Below, in pieces: positions 36,435-47,509 of a DNA stretch of 64,000 nucleotides. The notes under the pieces are model-generated. The model saw only the letters and a list, made by a program, of their open reading frames with translations, was not told the DNA's origin and made no database searches. Position 1 is the stretch's first letter, and each line of letters starts with the position of its first letter. Source of the stretch: Scalesia atractyloides (Eukaryota; Streptophyta; Magnoliopsida; Asterales; Asteraceae). A program made the position numbers and the translations under genes. The DNA lies in contig CAMTDV010000022.1 of the NCBI GenBank assembly GCA_947069175.1, positions 35,651,476-35,715,475 of the forward strand, in the 5' to 3' direction.

Positions 36435-37096
36435 CTAATCCTCAACGTCTCCGTCCCCCATATCCTCGTCTTCATTTGCTGTTGCCTCCTCAGGCTCCTC
36501 AGGGATCTCCTCTGGTGCTTCTTCCTCCAGCTCATTTGCCAACCCAATCTCAATGATCATGTCCTCACTAAACTCATCCTCTCTGTGAGGTCCACGACCT
36601 GTTTGGCCATCACTTCGCTAATCTCTCTAAGGTTACTTGTTTTAGCGGCTTCAGTTTGCTGGGTTGCCCTGACTTGTGTGAGCTCCTGTTTCACCAGTTC
36701 CAGGTCCTGTTTCAATGAGCTATTGCTCGCGATGAGGTCTGGCCGCCTCATGCATGTACTTAAATTCACACTCTGTGGCGGCCACGAATCCAGCAAAGGC
36801 CTCCTCTATAGGATAGCCGAGGGGGGCAAGGTACCATAGACCTCCATGTCAACATCATAGGAATCCTCTAAAACTACAGGTGGAACATTCTCATCCACTA
36901 TGTAGTTCCGGATGTGATATGGATACCAGCTCCAGTCGCCATTCCCCGAACTGGGTCTGACGATGAAGGGCTCGAATTGCGTGAGACGACGAATGCGAGC
37001 GGCCCTGAGTCTTCCTGAGAAGATGGGAGACATAGGTGAAGGCGGGGCATCGCCTTGTTCCTCACTAGGGTCAGATGAGTCGTGCGAGTTAGACAT
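36435..37096 (-). pseudogene. gypsy-D extra ORF between PBS and gag
   Basis: A coding-like stretch of about 220 codons starts with the ATG at 37094-37096, 160 nt after the PBS, and ends with TAG at 36435-36437, well before gag. The N-part is Ser/Asp/Pro-rich (SNSHDSSDPSEEQ), then basic (GRLRAARIRRLTQFEPF), then aromatic (NGDWSWYPYHIRNYI). The middle is coiled-coil-like (SSLKQDLELVKQELTQVRA) and the tail is very acidic (EEEAPEEIPEEPEEAT). Two or more frameshifts (near 36806, 36740 and 36565) break it. It is not gag (no knuckle, no capsid motif), not env (no signal or membrane segment seen), and I know no function for it. Confidence 0.6.
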
Positions 37097-37257
37097 GCCT
37101 ATCAAAGCGAAAGAATAAGACATAGAACATACCAAAACACAATAAATAAAATAAGGCATGAAATTTAAGCATTCGCATTAGTTTCATACTAGTGTTAAGT
37201 TTATGGCTATAGTGTAGGTTTACTAGTGTATGCATACCTAATTCTCTATAAACCAGT

Positions 37258-37270
37258 GGCTCTGATACCA
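37258..37270 (-). other. gypsy-D primer-binding site
   Basis: The plus strand reads GGCTCTGATACCA, complement of TGGTATCAGAGCC, three bases from the LTR edge at 37274. Confidence 0.9.
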
Positions 37271-37273
37271 ATC

Positions 37274-39753
37274 TGTCACACCCTCAAAAATCCACTTGCG
37301 GGGTTTTACCACGAGGCGCGTGACAATCTGTCACACCCTCAAGAATGACTCTATATGCGAAAATATACCTTTAAACAAATCCAACCATGCAGTTTAATAA
37401 ATGCAGAAGCGTATGTAAATGTAAATAAAGTGTCCGCCAAAAAAAGCCCAAGCCAAAATACTTAAAAAGTAAAATGCAAAGCGTTTAAAAGAAATAGTTT
37501 TTCATGCTCGTGACGTGCTCCTATGCGAAATGATACCTTAATAACCTGAGAAAACATGCAAAGAAGAACAAGTGTCAACAATTTATGAAAAGTAAGTTCA
37601 CAGGTTTTAGTTCACAATTTTAATCATAAGTTTTTTTCCCCACTGGTTCAACCCCGAACCAGTGTCTCATAAGTTTCCCTGATCCAACCCGAATAAGATT
37701 AATGTTAATTAGTTTAGTAGTTCATGTTATATCTTTAGGTAGCTAGCCTAGGTCATGTCAACAAAGTGTTCGATCCGAAGCTGACGTTGCTGCCCCTGTT
37801 GTGCCAGGCCTATCACCAACCATGGCAAAAAAGTTAGGCAAATTTACACTCGTGACCATCAACGTTCGGTCTAACTGGCGCGACCAGTTCGAGTGGGGCT
37901 TGTCGAGCCCAGTAGTACTACTAAAAATTCCCTCGCTATAAACCAATACTAACGGCATCGTAAGTTTTAAGGGGACTGACATGTGATAAATGCTTCCTTG
38001 TGACCATAACCGTATAACATAACTCTAAGTAAAACTGCGTTACTGTACCGTGATGTATGCCACTCATACACCACTGCAACGTGTATACGTTTTAAGTAGA
38101 AGGACGTTACTGTACTGTAATATAATCAACCCATATATCACTGTAACGTTTACATGTTTTCTCCCCCTATGTTTTGTAAATGTTTAAAGAAGTAGGGGCC
38201 GTGAACTCGCCTTAAATTGCTCGGCTAAACTTTTACGAAAATAGAGTCAAAGTATTTCAATCGCGTACTATTACGATTACCACTTAATTTATTAGCGTGT
38301 TCAAGAACTACACATAAAGTAATGAAATTAACTTAACACGTTTCAGGCAATTACGTTGACGATTTATATATGTATAGCATACGACACTTTCAAATAATGT
38401 CTAACTTGGTAATAACAGGCTCTTTCATTCTCAGGTAGCACATGCAACACTTAGATAAACATAAACGTAAATTATCATGTTTCAGCTTGTACACTCAAAC
38501 TGGGCTGTTTTCATGAATTTTTATAAAATAGTTCCCATGTTCTACAATTTCCAATCTTTTTACAGAAGGTACCAATTAGCCTGTAAAATTTGTGTAAAAT
38601 TTTAAAATCCTAATCTTTACCAATTATTTATAAAATTTTATATACTAGGCTGCAGTCAGATTCGTCGCTTTCTGACTGCAGTCCAAGAGAAAAATTATTT
38701 AAAATCACCGTTCATCCGATTAACGAAATTCCAGTGGGAGATTTTCGGAGACTCCCGTCTCCATTTACTGTACAAATTTCGTGACCTAACCCCATACAGA
38801 CTATGAGATACGACTCGATATACAACCTGCAAATTCTACAGAAATTACGCAGCTTCAGCTGCGCACTAAATGATCATTTAAAAACGACCTCAGAAAAATA
38901 CGAATCCAGCGCCATTTGAAGCGTTTTTCAAAAATACACGTTTTAGGCTTCAAAAAAAAAACTTTTCGATAAATAACGATCAATTTACAGCCAACTGAAG
39001 TTGGCTTTAAATGTTAATCAGCTTTCTATTTTCAGTTTTATAATACTAGAACAAGTTTAAACGGCCATGACACTTAGTTGTATCGATTAACAGCAGGTTA
39101 ACTTATCAAATATCGTCTAGCACCTCAAGATTCACACAAACCCTAGGTGAATAACACCCTAAACATCATCACGAACGCAGCCAACACTCATGTATACAAG
39201 CATGTCATCGAATATCTCAAGCAGTAGTATTTCACCCGAAACTTATCATGAAATCAATGAATATTTACCATAAACGACACAAGAACACAGCAATGTATCT
39301 ATAAAAACACCCTAAAACGTAAACTAACAATCACATTAACCTTGGGGCAGAGAGAAAGAACTAGAGAGGAAGAAGACACGATCGAAGGGGCTGATTTGCT
39401 GGGGGGGTGCTGGTTCTCTTCTGTCGTCGCACACAGAAATCAAGATGTAGGGTTTGTGAATGCTCTAAAACCTTCATGCATACATACGTATACATAAGGT
39501 ACCAAGGGGGGGTTGGTTTAACTTGGGCCGCAAGGGGTTTGGGCCGCAAGGGGGTGTGGGTGGCGGGTTGGGCTTGGTTTGCGCAAGGGATAGGGGGCTC
39601 GGTTTCAGGTTCGGGTTTTTTAACAAGCACATTATGACAAGTTAAATATTTGCGACGCTATTAAAAAGGTAGAATATATATATATATAAAAGATGGAGTC
39701 GAATAATTACAAGGAATCGAATCAGAATGATACCTGATTTTCCAAGATGTCAC
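37274..39753 (-). repeat. 5' LTR of gypsy-D
   Basis: It is the partner of 28973-31353. Near its left edge it carries a local duplication: TGTCACACCCTCAA occurs at 37274 and again about 55 bp later, with extra sequence up to about 37480 that the other LTR lacks. The right edge has lost one terminal A before the TSD GTAGT. Confidence 0.9.
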
Positions 39754-39918
39754 GTAGTATTGTGTTTCATAGGTCCAAAGAGGTCCATATGAAGACGTTC
39801 CAAAGGCATATTCACCATGTTAATCTTCTTCACATGATGAGATTTTCTAGCTTTCTTTCCTTTTTGGCATGATACATAGACGTCTTGTAAATGAAAGTTC
39901 TTACTGATACACCACTCA
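39754..39918 (-). pseudogene. copia-A integrase start (zinc domain end and first catalytic Asp)
   Basis: On the minus strand it encodes the zinc-domain end YVSCQKGKKARKSHHVK and the core start PLERLHMDLFGPMKHN, with the first catalytic Asp in HMDLF. It continues in frame with 28972 once gypsy-D is removed. At its upstream end it joins gag sequence directly, at about 39918. Confidence 0.85.
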
Positions 39919-40437
39919 CAAGATTTCCTGTGGAGATGCTAACACTTTGTAGGAATACATTTCACTGAGCAGGTGGTAGAAACGTGTTGTCATGTCGCTC
40001 AATGTTTCATTCCCCATGAACATGAAACCTTCAAACTCCTTCTTCAGCAGATCATGTCGTATTGGTAGCAGCATTTCCTTCTCTTCTTGCTTCTAAGGTA
40101 TCCCACAGATTTGATCCTGCTTCTTCCAGAGATTCTTTATATGTAGTAAAACATATCCATAATTATGTATTTTGTCCGAGAACTATTTATGGAAACAACT
40201 TTTCCATGAAGGATAATCGTTCATATGGTTCAGTTTTGGTGGACGGTTATTACTTCCAGTTTCACTCTCACTTATAAGAAGAGTCTGAATGTTCTGATTT
40301 CGATTTGCGACACATGCCCATTGATTTGCGGTAATCATGGATGTATGTTGACGCATTAATGATTTAACCCATGAGGTTGTAGAGCTTTGTGATGAGTCTT
40401 GATTTGTGCTTGAACTACTCCCCCAATCCCCAGGATT
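39919..40437 (-). pseudogene. copia-A gag, truncated and fused to integrase
   Basis: The start is Ser/Gln-rich, then PPKLNHMNDYPSWKSCFHKY (about 40240-40180) gives the UBN2-type entry. TTRFYHLLSEMYSYKVL lies near 39990-39940. The nucleocapsid part, protease and the start of integrase are missing through an internal deletion. Several frameshifts and stops are present. The plus-strand frame at 40062-40277 is antisense shadow. Confidence 0.75.
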
Positions 40438-40648
40438 ATATCTTATTATGTTTTCTTGGTTATGAAAATTAAAAGGTTTAAAATGTAATTTTTGAAAATA
40501 ACAGTCTTCTTTTAAAGTTCACAATATTAAAAACCATAAAATTTTGAAAAATTAAAAAAAGAAAAACAAATCAAATTTGTTCTTTGTACGAACAGAGATT
40601 TGTGCGAATGACTAACCTTCGTACGAACCAGGTTGTTCGTACGAGAGA

Positions 40649-43600
40649 TGTAACACCCTGTAAAATCATGTCCAATAGAAAATTGACACGTGTGGTATTT
40701 TAAATATAGTCTCTTAAAGACCTCTTAGTGACTGATAGGTTAACATGCCCAGCCTCTGAGTGACATCGGAGTCAACATGCTTATAATAAGCCTCTGAGTG
40801 ATCCTTTGTGAAGTCCTAACTCTCATACGTGCCATTTGTTGGACAAGAGGGTTCAATTTTGTAATTATGTGAAGTTTGATAAGGGAGGGATTAAAAGTGT
40901 CAACATGTTAATTCATACCTCTGAGTGACCTTTTAACGAACCGAGAGCTCGACAATGTCCGGGCATAATCCCGGGTATGCCAAGTATTGGCTACGGAGGG
41001 CTAAAAGTGCCTAAAAGGTTTTTAAAAAGGGTTTTAGAAGCTTTTTAAAGTTAAGGGGCTAAAAGTGTCAAAATCTGAAACTGGTTATGGGGCGGTCGCG
41101 GGCCGCGAGAGACTAGGCTTGGGTCTCTCGCGGGGCGCGAGAACAGGTCTCCTATAGAAAGTTTTGGCTTGCCTCCAAACAAAGCTCCAAAACCATTAAT
41201 TCAAAACCATGGACTTGTAATCAGCTATGCCACGTTTTAAGGACACTTGTAAGCTTCCTCTTACACCCTTAAACACCTGGCTTCACCTCCTTTGAGCCCT
41301 CCAACTATAAATAGGTGCTTAAGTTCATTATTCCAACTTGCACCTTTCTCATTTATTCACTCTTCTCCCTCCTCTGGAAGTTCCTAGCTGAAAGGAGCAT
41401 TCAACTTAGTTCTCTTACATTCTAGGAACCTCTTGTTAAGTGTTCCTTGCTCTTGCATTTTCATTTATAGGCTTTTATAGCCAAAAGTCAAGCGTTTTAT
41501 TGAAAACGCTTTGACTTTCAGTTAAGACCGTTATGTTCAAGCCATTGTTTGTAATGAACATGGCTAAGTGATCGTAATAAGGTAGGTGTTAGTCCCTATA
41601 CAGGGCACCTCCTGAAGAGCAAGTTTGCTAGACCAATTGACGGGTCAAAGTTATGATATTAAAAAGTCACACATGCCATTTTTCGGAAAATTCATAAATT
41701 GATCTTATATATGTTATGAAACCTGTTTTGACACTTAAACAAGTTGGTAATAATTATAGAACATGTAAAGACATGTTCGGCTCGTCAATTTCAGTTCTAA
41801 GGTTGGTTCGCAACCGAAGGTCGCGAACTTTGACTTCTGCTTCGACTTTCGATTCTGACCTGATTTAGATTAGTTATCTACTAATCTAAAGTTGCATTAT
41901 GATCATAATATAATGTAGCATAACCCTCTGAGGTTATATTACATGATCATAATCAAAATCTAAGTTTATGCGCAAGTTCCATAATTATGTCATTCTTGAC
42001 TAAAATGCCCTTTTGGCATAAAACAAGGTTTTAAGTGATAATGAACTTGAAACTGAGTTTTCTACTGATGTAATAATATAAGTAGGATTATTTGGGATGT
42101 TAAACCAAGTTACAAACTGATTTTCAAGCAGGTCCTTAAACTATGTCGATAAATGACGATTTTAGTCCCCATGGTTCACAAAATGGTTTTAATCAAATCT
42201 TTTCAAGATAAATAATTTACCTACTGTTATTTTATGATTAAATAAAATATTTGAAACATTTCAATCTGACCTTAACATCAGTTTTCATAAAACATCGCAT
42301 AAAGACGTCATTTTACAACAAAAACGCCGTTTCGACGCATAGTATGGTTTTAAACCATATTATTGACCAAGACTTGATACCTACTAATTTTAAAACTTAT
42401 TTTAAACATATTTACAGTAGGTAATTGATATATACTAAGAATCCCAAATAATTTATAAACTATGTGTAAAATGACCAAAATGCCCCTTTGGTGCATAGTT
42501 TGGTCATAAAAGATAAAGTACACATATGACTGATATCCTACAGATATTATATCATAAATAAAATATTTTTCCAGAATACTCATGATTATAAACTTAAAAT
42601 ATGTTCAAGTTCCTTTTATATTGTATATAATTACCGAAATGCCCTTATAAGGCATAGTTTCGTTAAAACCATAAAGGGCATACGAGTTGATATCCTACAG
42701 ATATCTTAACTTATTTAAGGTATAATGGCATATAGAACTTGTCCATGACTTATTCGGTTACCCGATATGCTAATATGCGCACGATTACGTATATGTAACT
42801 ATTTTACGGAAATTAACCAAAACGGGTTTAACCTTGTCATTTAAGTCTCAAAATCCATAATGTTAATAGTTTACCCATATTAAACAAGTCAAGGTACTTG
42901 TTGGGATTAAAATACATTCTATCCAATCATCGTTTAATCTAGCGTCATACGTTTTGATCAAGTACGCTAGTCGGTCTAAGTAAGACCGTTAGTATTTAGT
43001 TGGTTAGCTTATATCATAATCTAGACTAGAGACTTGCCGGTAAATGCTATCTGCACTTAGTCCTTTTTTGTGTACGGCTGAGTTATTAAAAAAACTAAAG
43101 AAGACTAGCTCAGGTAAATACTCTCGACTTATTCCCATATACGGGCTTGGGTTACCGTAAATTATTATCGCTTGGCCGGAAATGGGATTCAATCGAACGC
43201 CGGTTCAGGGATAGTAAATCCGCATATTCTGTTTATCAGTTTTGTTTATAATTTAAACATCAGGGGTTAACTACCGTGTCCTGGATCGGCTCATTACAAT
43301 AGAAATGGCCACAACCTTAGCGGGGGTGTAGGCATACACCCGATAGACGCTCAATTATGCATTCCCACAAGGTTGGGAGGAATTGACTCCTTCGTGAGTC
43401 CAAATGGTGTGTACGTTAATTGTGTCTCGGTCTCCATACCGAGCCCCGTATGTATGACAAACATGTAAATCTGTTAACAAGGTTGGACGGTCAATTAACC
43501 CAAGTTATAAAAAGATTTTGTGCTGATACACACTTAAAACATTTTTGAAATGTTTTCAAAATGAGTCGGTTGGGTGTATTTACCAGCGAAAGCTGACGTA

Positions 43601-43920
43601 TTTTCAAAAGACTAATCTGCATGTACAATACGAAAATAGGCCGGAAGTGCTCGGTAGTGATAGAGGATCTTTAAATCCTAAATCTGCCGAAAGTCTGTTT
43701 GTATTCTTTCTTGTACATTTTATGATCCACCGTGGATCTTCTATTACGAGCCTGTATATTATTTTGTATTTTCGAACATTCGGTTTGTAATATTAACTTT
43801 ACTCCAAGACTTTCGTTGTGCCGTGTTTAATTGACAATGATGTTATCAACTTACGTCACGATACTCCCCACCCGGGCCCACCGGTGTATGGATTTTGGGT
43901 TGGAAATCCAGGGTGTGACA
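40649..43920 (+). repeat. 5' LTR of gypsy-A
   Basis: It runs from TGTAACACCCTG to GGGTGTGACA, 3272 bp. TATAAATA at 41306-41313 is the likely promoter. A GC-rich hairpin lies at 41103-41133. Compared with the 3' LTR it lacks about 40 bp near 40720. Confidence 0.95.
41103..41133. repeat. GC-rich hairpin in the gypsy-A LTR
   Basis: CCGCGAGAGAC pairs with GTCTCTCGCGG across a 9-nt loop. The 3' LTR copy (51417-51428 with 51436-51447) extends to 12 pairs. It lies about 175 bp upstream of the TATA box, in otherwise AT-rich DNA. Confidence 0.9.
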
Positions 43921-43923
43921 GGT

Positions 43924-43936
43924 TGGTATCAGAGCC
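43924..43936 (+). other. gypsy-A primer-binding site
   Basis: TGGTATCAGAGCC starts three bases after the LTR end. A strong 8-bp hairpin with a TCCG loop follows at 43993-44012. Confidence 0.9.
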
Positions 43937-44083
43937 AACGTTTGAGAGAAATAAACACTATCTTTTAATCTTATACTTACATGAGCACATTCCTTAGACT
44001 TCCGAGTCTAGGCCTTGACCTAGGATTACTCATTTCATTATTAAGTTATTAGTATTGTTTTTAAATTGATTTCTAACAGGAAA

Positions 44084-45202
44084 ATGCCGCCACATGTACG
44101 AGGACAAAGTAAGAGAGGAAAAGGTCCAATGAGGGGAGGACCATCGGGGCTCATTCCCCCTCAACCTCACAACTCAGATGCTTACCAAGAATCAGGAGAT
44201 TCATCTCCTTGGCAACCAGCGAGACGTTTTGTCTCTAATAGACACTCGCCCTCACAATCCCAAAATTCTTACCACTCTCACCACTCCTATCATTCACACC
44301 ATTCTCACCATTCCCATTCTCATCACTCTTACCATGAGGAATTTAACTCTTACCATGAGGAATTTAACCCTAACCATTATTTTAACACACCTCCAGCCGA
44401 TTAAAATCAGTTGGACCAGCCGAACCCTATGGACGAGGACTCCGACCCGGAGATGCCGCCGTCGGGATCAAATATACATCCCATTGAAATTTTGAGCGAA
44501 GCAAACTCATATGCCGGATCGCCTTACAAGGGTCCTAATGAATGGGACCAATATTGGAACCAATTTACCTTCGCCCACACTCCTTCTCATCACTCTCAAC
44601 CACCCCCAATACAAGAAGATGTCCACATGGAACCGGTGGACCAACCTCAACCACCACCTGAACCACCAAGAAGGAAGCGTGGTGCACGTATGTTCGGTAC
44701 GTGCCGGACAAAGGTCGGGATCGCTACCACCTTTGCCCAACTCCTACCCCACAATTCAAGAGGACCCACAAATGGGTGGACCCTCTAATGTTTCACCTAT
44801 AGTGGAACCAACACCAACACCTGCTGTTCAACCACCACCATCGGGTTATACTAACCCAATCCCCACATATCCAGACACGTCTGGATATGATCCTTTAACC
44901 CATCTACACATGTAGACTATCAAGCATGGTCGCAAGACCCCTACATGCAGGCAGTTATGCACAATGCACTTTACCCGTCTCCTTTCCCACCTACTTATCC
45001 GCCGACTGGATATCCAACTTATGGGTACCAGTATCCGGTTATGCCACAACCGCAACCACAACCTCCGCCATCACTGGAGGCCATTAATGAGGCCTTAGAA
45101 AGAATGAAAGAAATGCAGCAGCAGGCGGCGAAAACGGAGAAGAAGACAAACAAGTTCTTCAAGAAACTCTCCAAGTTGGTCAAGGGAAAGAAGGACCAGT
45201 GA
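44084..45202 (+). pseudogene. gypsy-A extra ORF between PBS and gag
   Basis: About 370 codons from the ATG at 44084 (just after TTTCTAACAGG, which looks like a splice acceptor) to TGA at 45200-45202. Parts: a basic Gly/Arg start (PPHVRGQSKRGKGPMRGG); a Ser/His repeat (YHSHHSYHSHHSHHSHSHHS, about 44270-44330); an acidic linker (MDEDSDPEMPPSG); Pro-rich stretches (44590-44680, 44800-44870); a Tyr/Pro region (PTYPPTGYPTYGYQYP); and a C-terminal helix with EAINEALERMKEMQQQAAK that ends strongly basic (KFFKKLSKLVKGKKDQ). One in-frame stop (44402) and two frameshifts (near 44690 and 44916) break it. There is no gag, env or enzyme motif. I recall similar unnamed ORFs from Asteraceae elements; function is unknown. 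Confidence 0.65.
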
Positions 45203-46387
45203 AGTCTCTTCTAATAATATGTAGTCCCTGCGAGGACATTTTTGTTTCTTTAGTCCCTGACTTGACATTTTTATTTCTTTAAAGTCCTTGCATGGACAAT
45301 TTATTTCCCTTTCTAGTATTGTAATTCCTAAATTGGAATTAATGAAGTACTTTTGGAATTATATATATATATTTATTCATCCTCTTGATAACGAGCATCT
45401 CGATTTTACTCGAAATTTATGCTCTGCTATATAATTCCAAAAGATCTTAATAGATTGATTATGCCAAGTGGCGTAGACCACATATTGGCCAAGAGATGAT
45501 AGTTAAGTACGAAGGGGTCTTCTATCAGGATAGTTAAAGGAAGTTATCCTTCTATCCAGAGGTAAGGGACTAGGTCTAAACCTTCAAGGTCGTTAAGGTC
45601 GAAGGTGATCGGGACCATTAATCAATCATTAAGCTACTCTTATATTAACATTAAATGTCCATACTCCTAGTAGTGTGGCTTGAGGAACCACACTAGCCGT
45701 CAGGCCAATGTGCCTAATTTATGTCCAACGGGATAGGCTAATATGCCCTATACATCTGATATGATGTAGGCTAATGTGCCCAAATTATGTCCAACGGGAC
45801 AAGCTAATATGCCATATACATCTGTTATGATGTAGGCCAATGTGCCCAATTTATGTCCAACAGGACAGGCTGATATGCCATATACATCTGATATGAGGTA
45901 GGCCAATGTGTCCAATTTATGTCCAACAGGACGGCTAATATGCCATATACATCTAATATGATGTACGCCAATGTGCCCAATTTATGTCCAATGGGACAGG
46001 CTGTTATGCCATATGTATTATGTCCTATGTGACAGGCTGATATGCCATATATATATATATATTATGTCCAATGTGACCGGCCAATGTGCCAAATTATTAT
46101 GTCCATTAGGGACAAGCCTATGAGTTATATAATTGTCAATGATGACAATGACAGTTGTGACATTGCGATCCACTGTCCAATAATACATGGACTACATCCA
46201 AATTGTAATTTTCCTATAATGGTCCTATTAGACCTAGGCCAAATATAGTTATGTTAAGCCTAAGAGTTGTGATGTTATTCACACTAGTATAGGGAATGGA
46301 TTTTTATATCCAATGTTGAAAGCCGATATGATTGATATAGCATGGCTAATTAAACTTTTATTGGTATATAGAACCCAAGACTTAAAG
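45203..46387 (+). other. spacer between extra ORF and gag
   Basis: It is non-coding. It starts with three ~40-bp degenerate copies of 'AGTCCCTG(C/A)...GGACATTTTT' (45220-45305) and holds the 66-bp tandem array at 45703-46030. Its length of about 1.2 kb separates the two ORFs, so gag is unlikely to be reached by simple readthrough from the extra ORF. Confidence 0.7.
45703..46030. repeat. 66-bp tandem repeat made of two 33-bp half units
   Basis: Units start at 45703, 45769, 45835, 45901 and 45966 (steps 66, 66, 66, 65). The first half begins GGCCAATGTGCCCAATTTAT and the second GGCTAATATGCCATATACAT; the halves are themselves related. Degenerate copies continue to about 46110. Confidence 0.9.
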
Positions 46388-47509
46388 ATGGCTAATTCAA
46401 ATGAAGCACAAAGTAGCCACAGGAATGTTGAATCTAACAAAGCCGAAAATCGAGATATTAATGATGAAAATTTTCAAGCTCGCATTGATGCGGCTGTTGA
46501 AAAGGCCATGGGAAAGGCCATAGAAAGGCTAAGAGAGTCGAGTGCCACTCGCTCTTGACCCTTATCTATTCCACCATCTTCAGCTCATAAGGAGCTCCGT
46601 TCACTCTTCAAATGCGAAGAGTGAACAAAAGAAATTAGATTTTGCTGAAAGGTCCAGTTCTGCTAGAGACGGATGCACCTATAAGTATTTCGTCTCATGT
46701 AAGCCCCGAGACTTTAATGGGGAAAAGGAGCTGTGGAAGCTCTAAAATGACTAGATGATATGGAAACGATTGTAGATATCAGCAATTGTGCTGATAAGGA
46801 TGTAGTCAAGTACGTATCACAAACCTTCAAGGGCGATGCGCTAATATGGTGGAAAACCATGATACAGTCTACGGGTAAAGTACACTTGTATAATTTAGGA
46901 TGGTCCAAGTTTGTGGACCTTGTTAAGGGAACTTACTGCCCAACCCATGAGGTGGAGAAATTAGAGAAAGACTTTTTGTCTCTTTCAATGAAAAACCTAG
47001 ATTGTCGGAAGTACGTTTCTGACTTCAATTCCCTATCTAGGTTAGTTTCCTATTTGATCACCCCCGAATCCAAATGCATTGCGCGTTTTATAAATGGGTT
47101 GGCACCCGAAATAAAGGGCATGGTAAAGGCTGCTCAGCCTAGTACCTATAGGTCCGCTGTAGACCTATCTCTTTCCCTCACCCTTGATTTGGTAAGACAA
47201 AGGTCAGTTAGGATTGAAACTGACGGAAAGAGGAAACGGGAGGATAATAACTCCCAAAGATTTAAAAAGAAAGGAAATTTTGGGTTCAAGAAGAACCAGC
47301 ACGCGTCTAATGACAAACCTCTGTGCAACAACTATAAATATAGGCATTGGGGACAGTGTAGTATAAATCCACAAACCAAACCCTGTGGTATCTACAAAAG
47401 AAGAGGGCATAAGACCTTAGATTGCAAGGATCTTAAGGATGCAGTTTGCTATAACTGCAATGAAAAAAGGGCATATAACGTACAATTGCCCCAAGAAACC
47501 CAAAAGTAA
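46388..47509 (+). pseudogene. gypsy-A gag
   Basis: It starts with MANSNEAQSS at 46388. The N-terminal helix carries AAVEKAMGKAIERL. The frame shifts near 46550, and stops lie near 46744-46755. The capsid core (46760-47200) is intact: YVSQTFKGDALIWWKTM, FVDLVKGTYCPTHEVEKLE, FINGLAPEIKGMV. The nucleocapsid end has a degenerate Cys/His set and a CCHC knuckle, CYNCNEKxGH, near 47447-47480, where a frameshift leads to protease. Gag forms the particle and binds the element RNA. Confidence 0.9.

Larger units (their letters stand above)
28973..39753 (-). mobile_element. gypsy-D: full-length Ty3/Gypsy chromovirus inside copia-A integrase
   Basis: Both LTRs, the PBS and the coding order are present. 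The TSD GTAGT flanks it at 28968-28972 and 39754-39758. Reading leftward: 5' LTR (39753-37274), PBS, extra ORF, gag, protease, RT, RNase H, integrase, chromodomain, 3' LTR (31353-28973). The RT and RNase H catalytic boxes are intact, but several frameshifts break the polyprotein. Confidence 0.95.

Noticed and set aside
43924..43936. tRNA gene fragment
   Set aside because: It is only the 13-nt primer-binding site; no cloverleaf or A/B boxes nearby.
45703..46110. CRISPR-like repeat array
   Set aside because: Units are contiguous 66-bp tandem copies without unique spacers, inside a plant retrotransposon.
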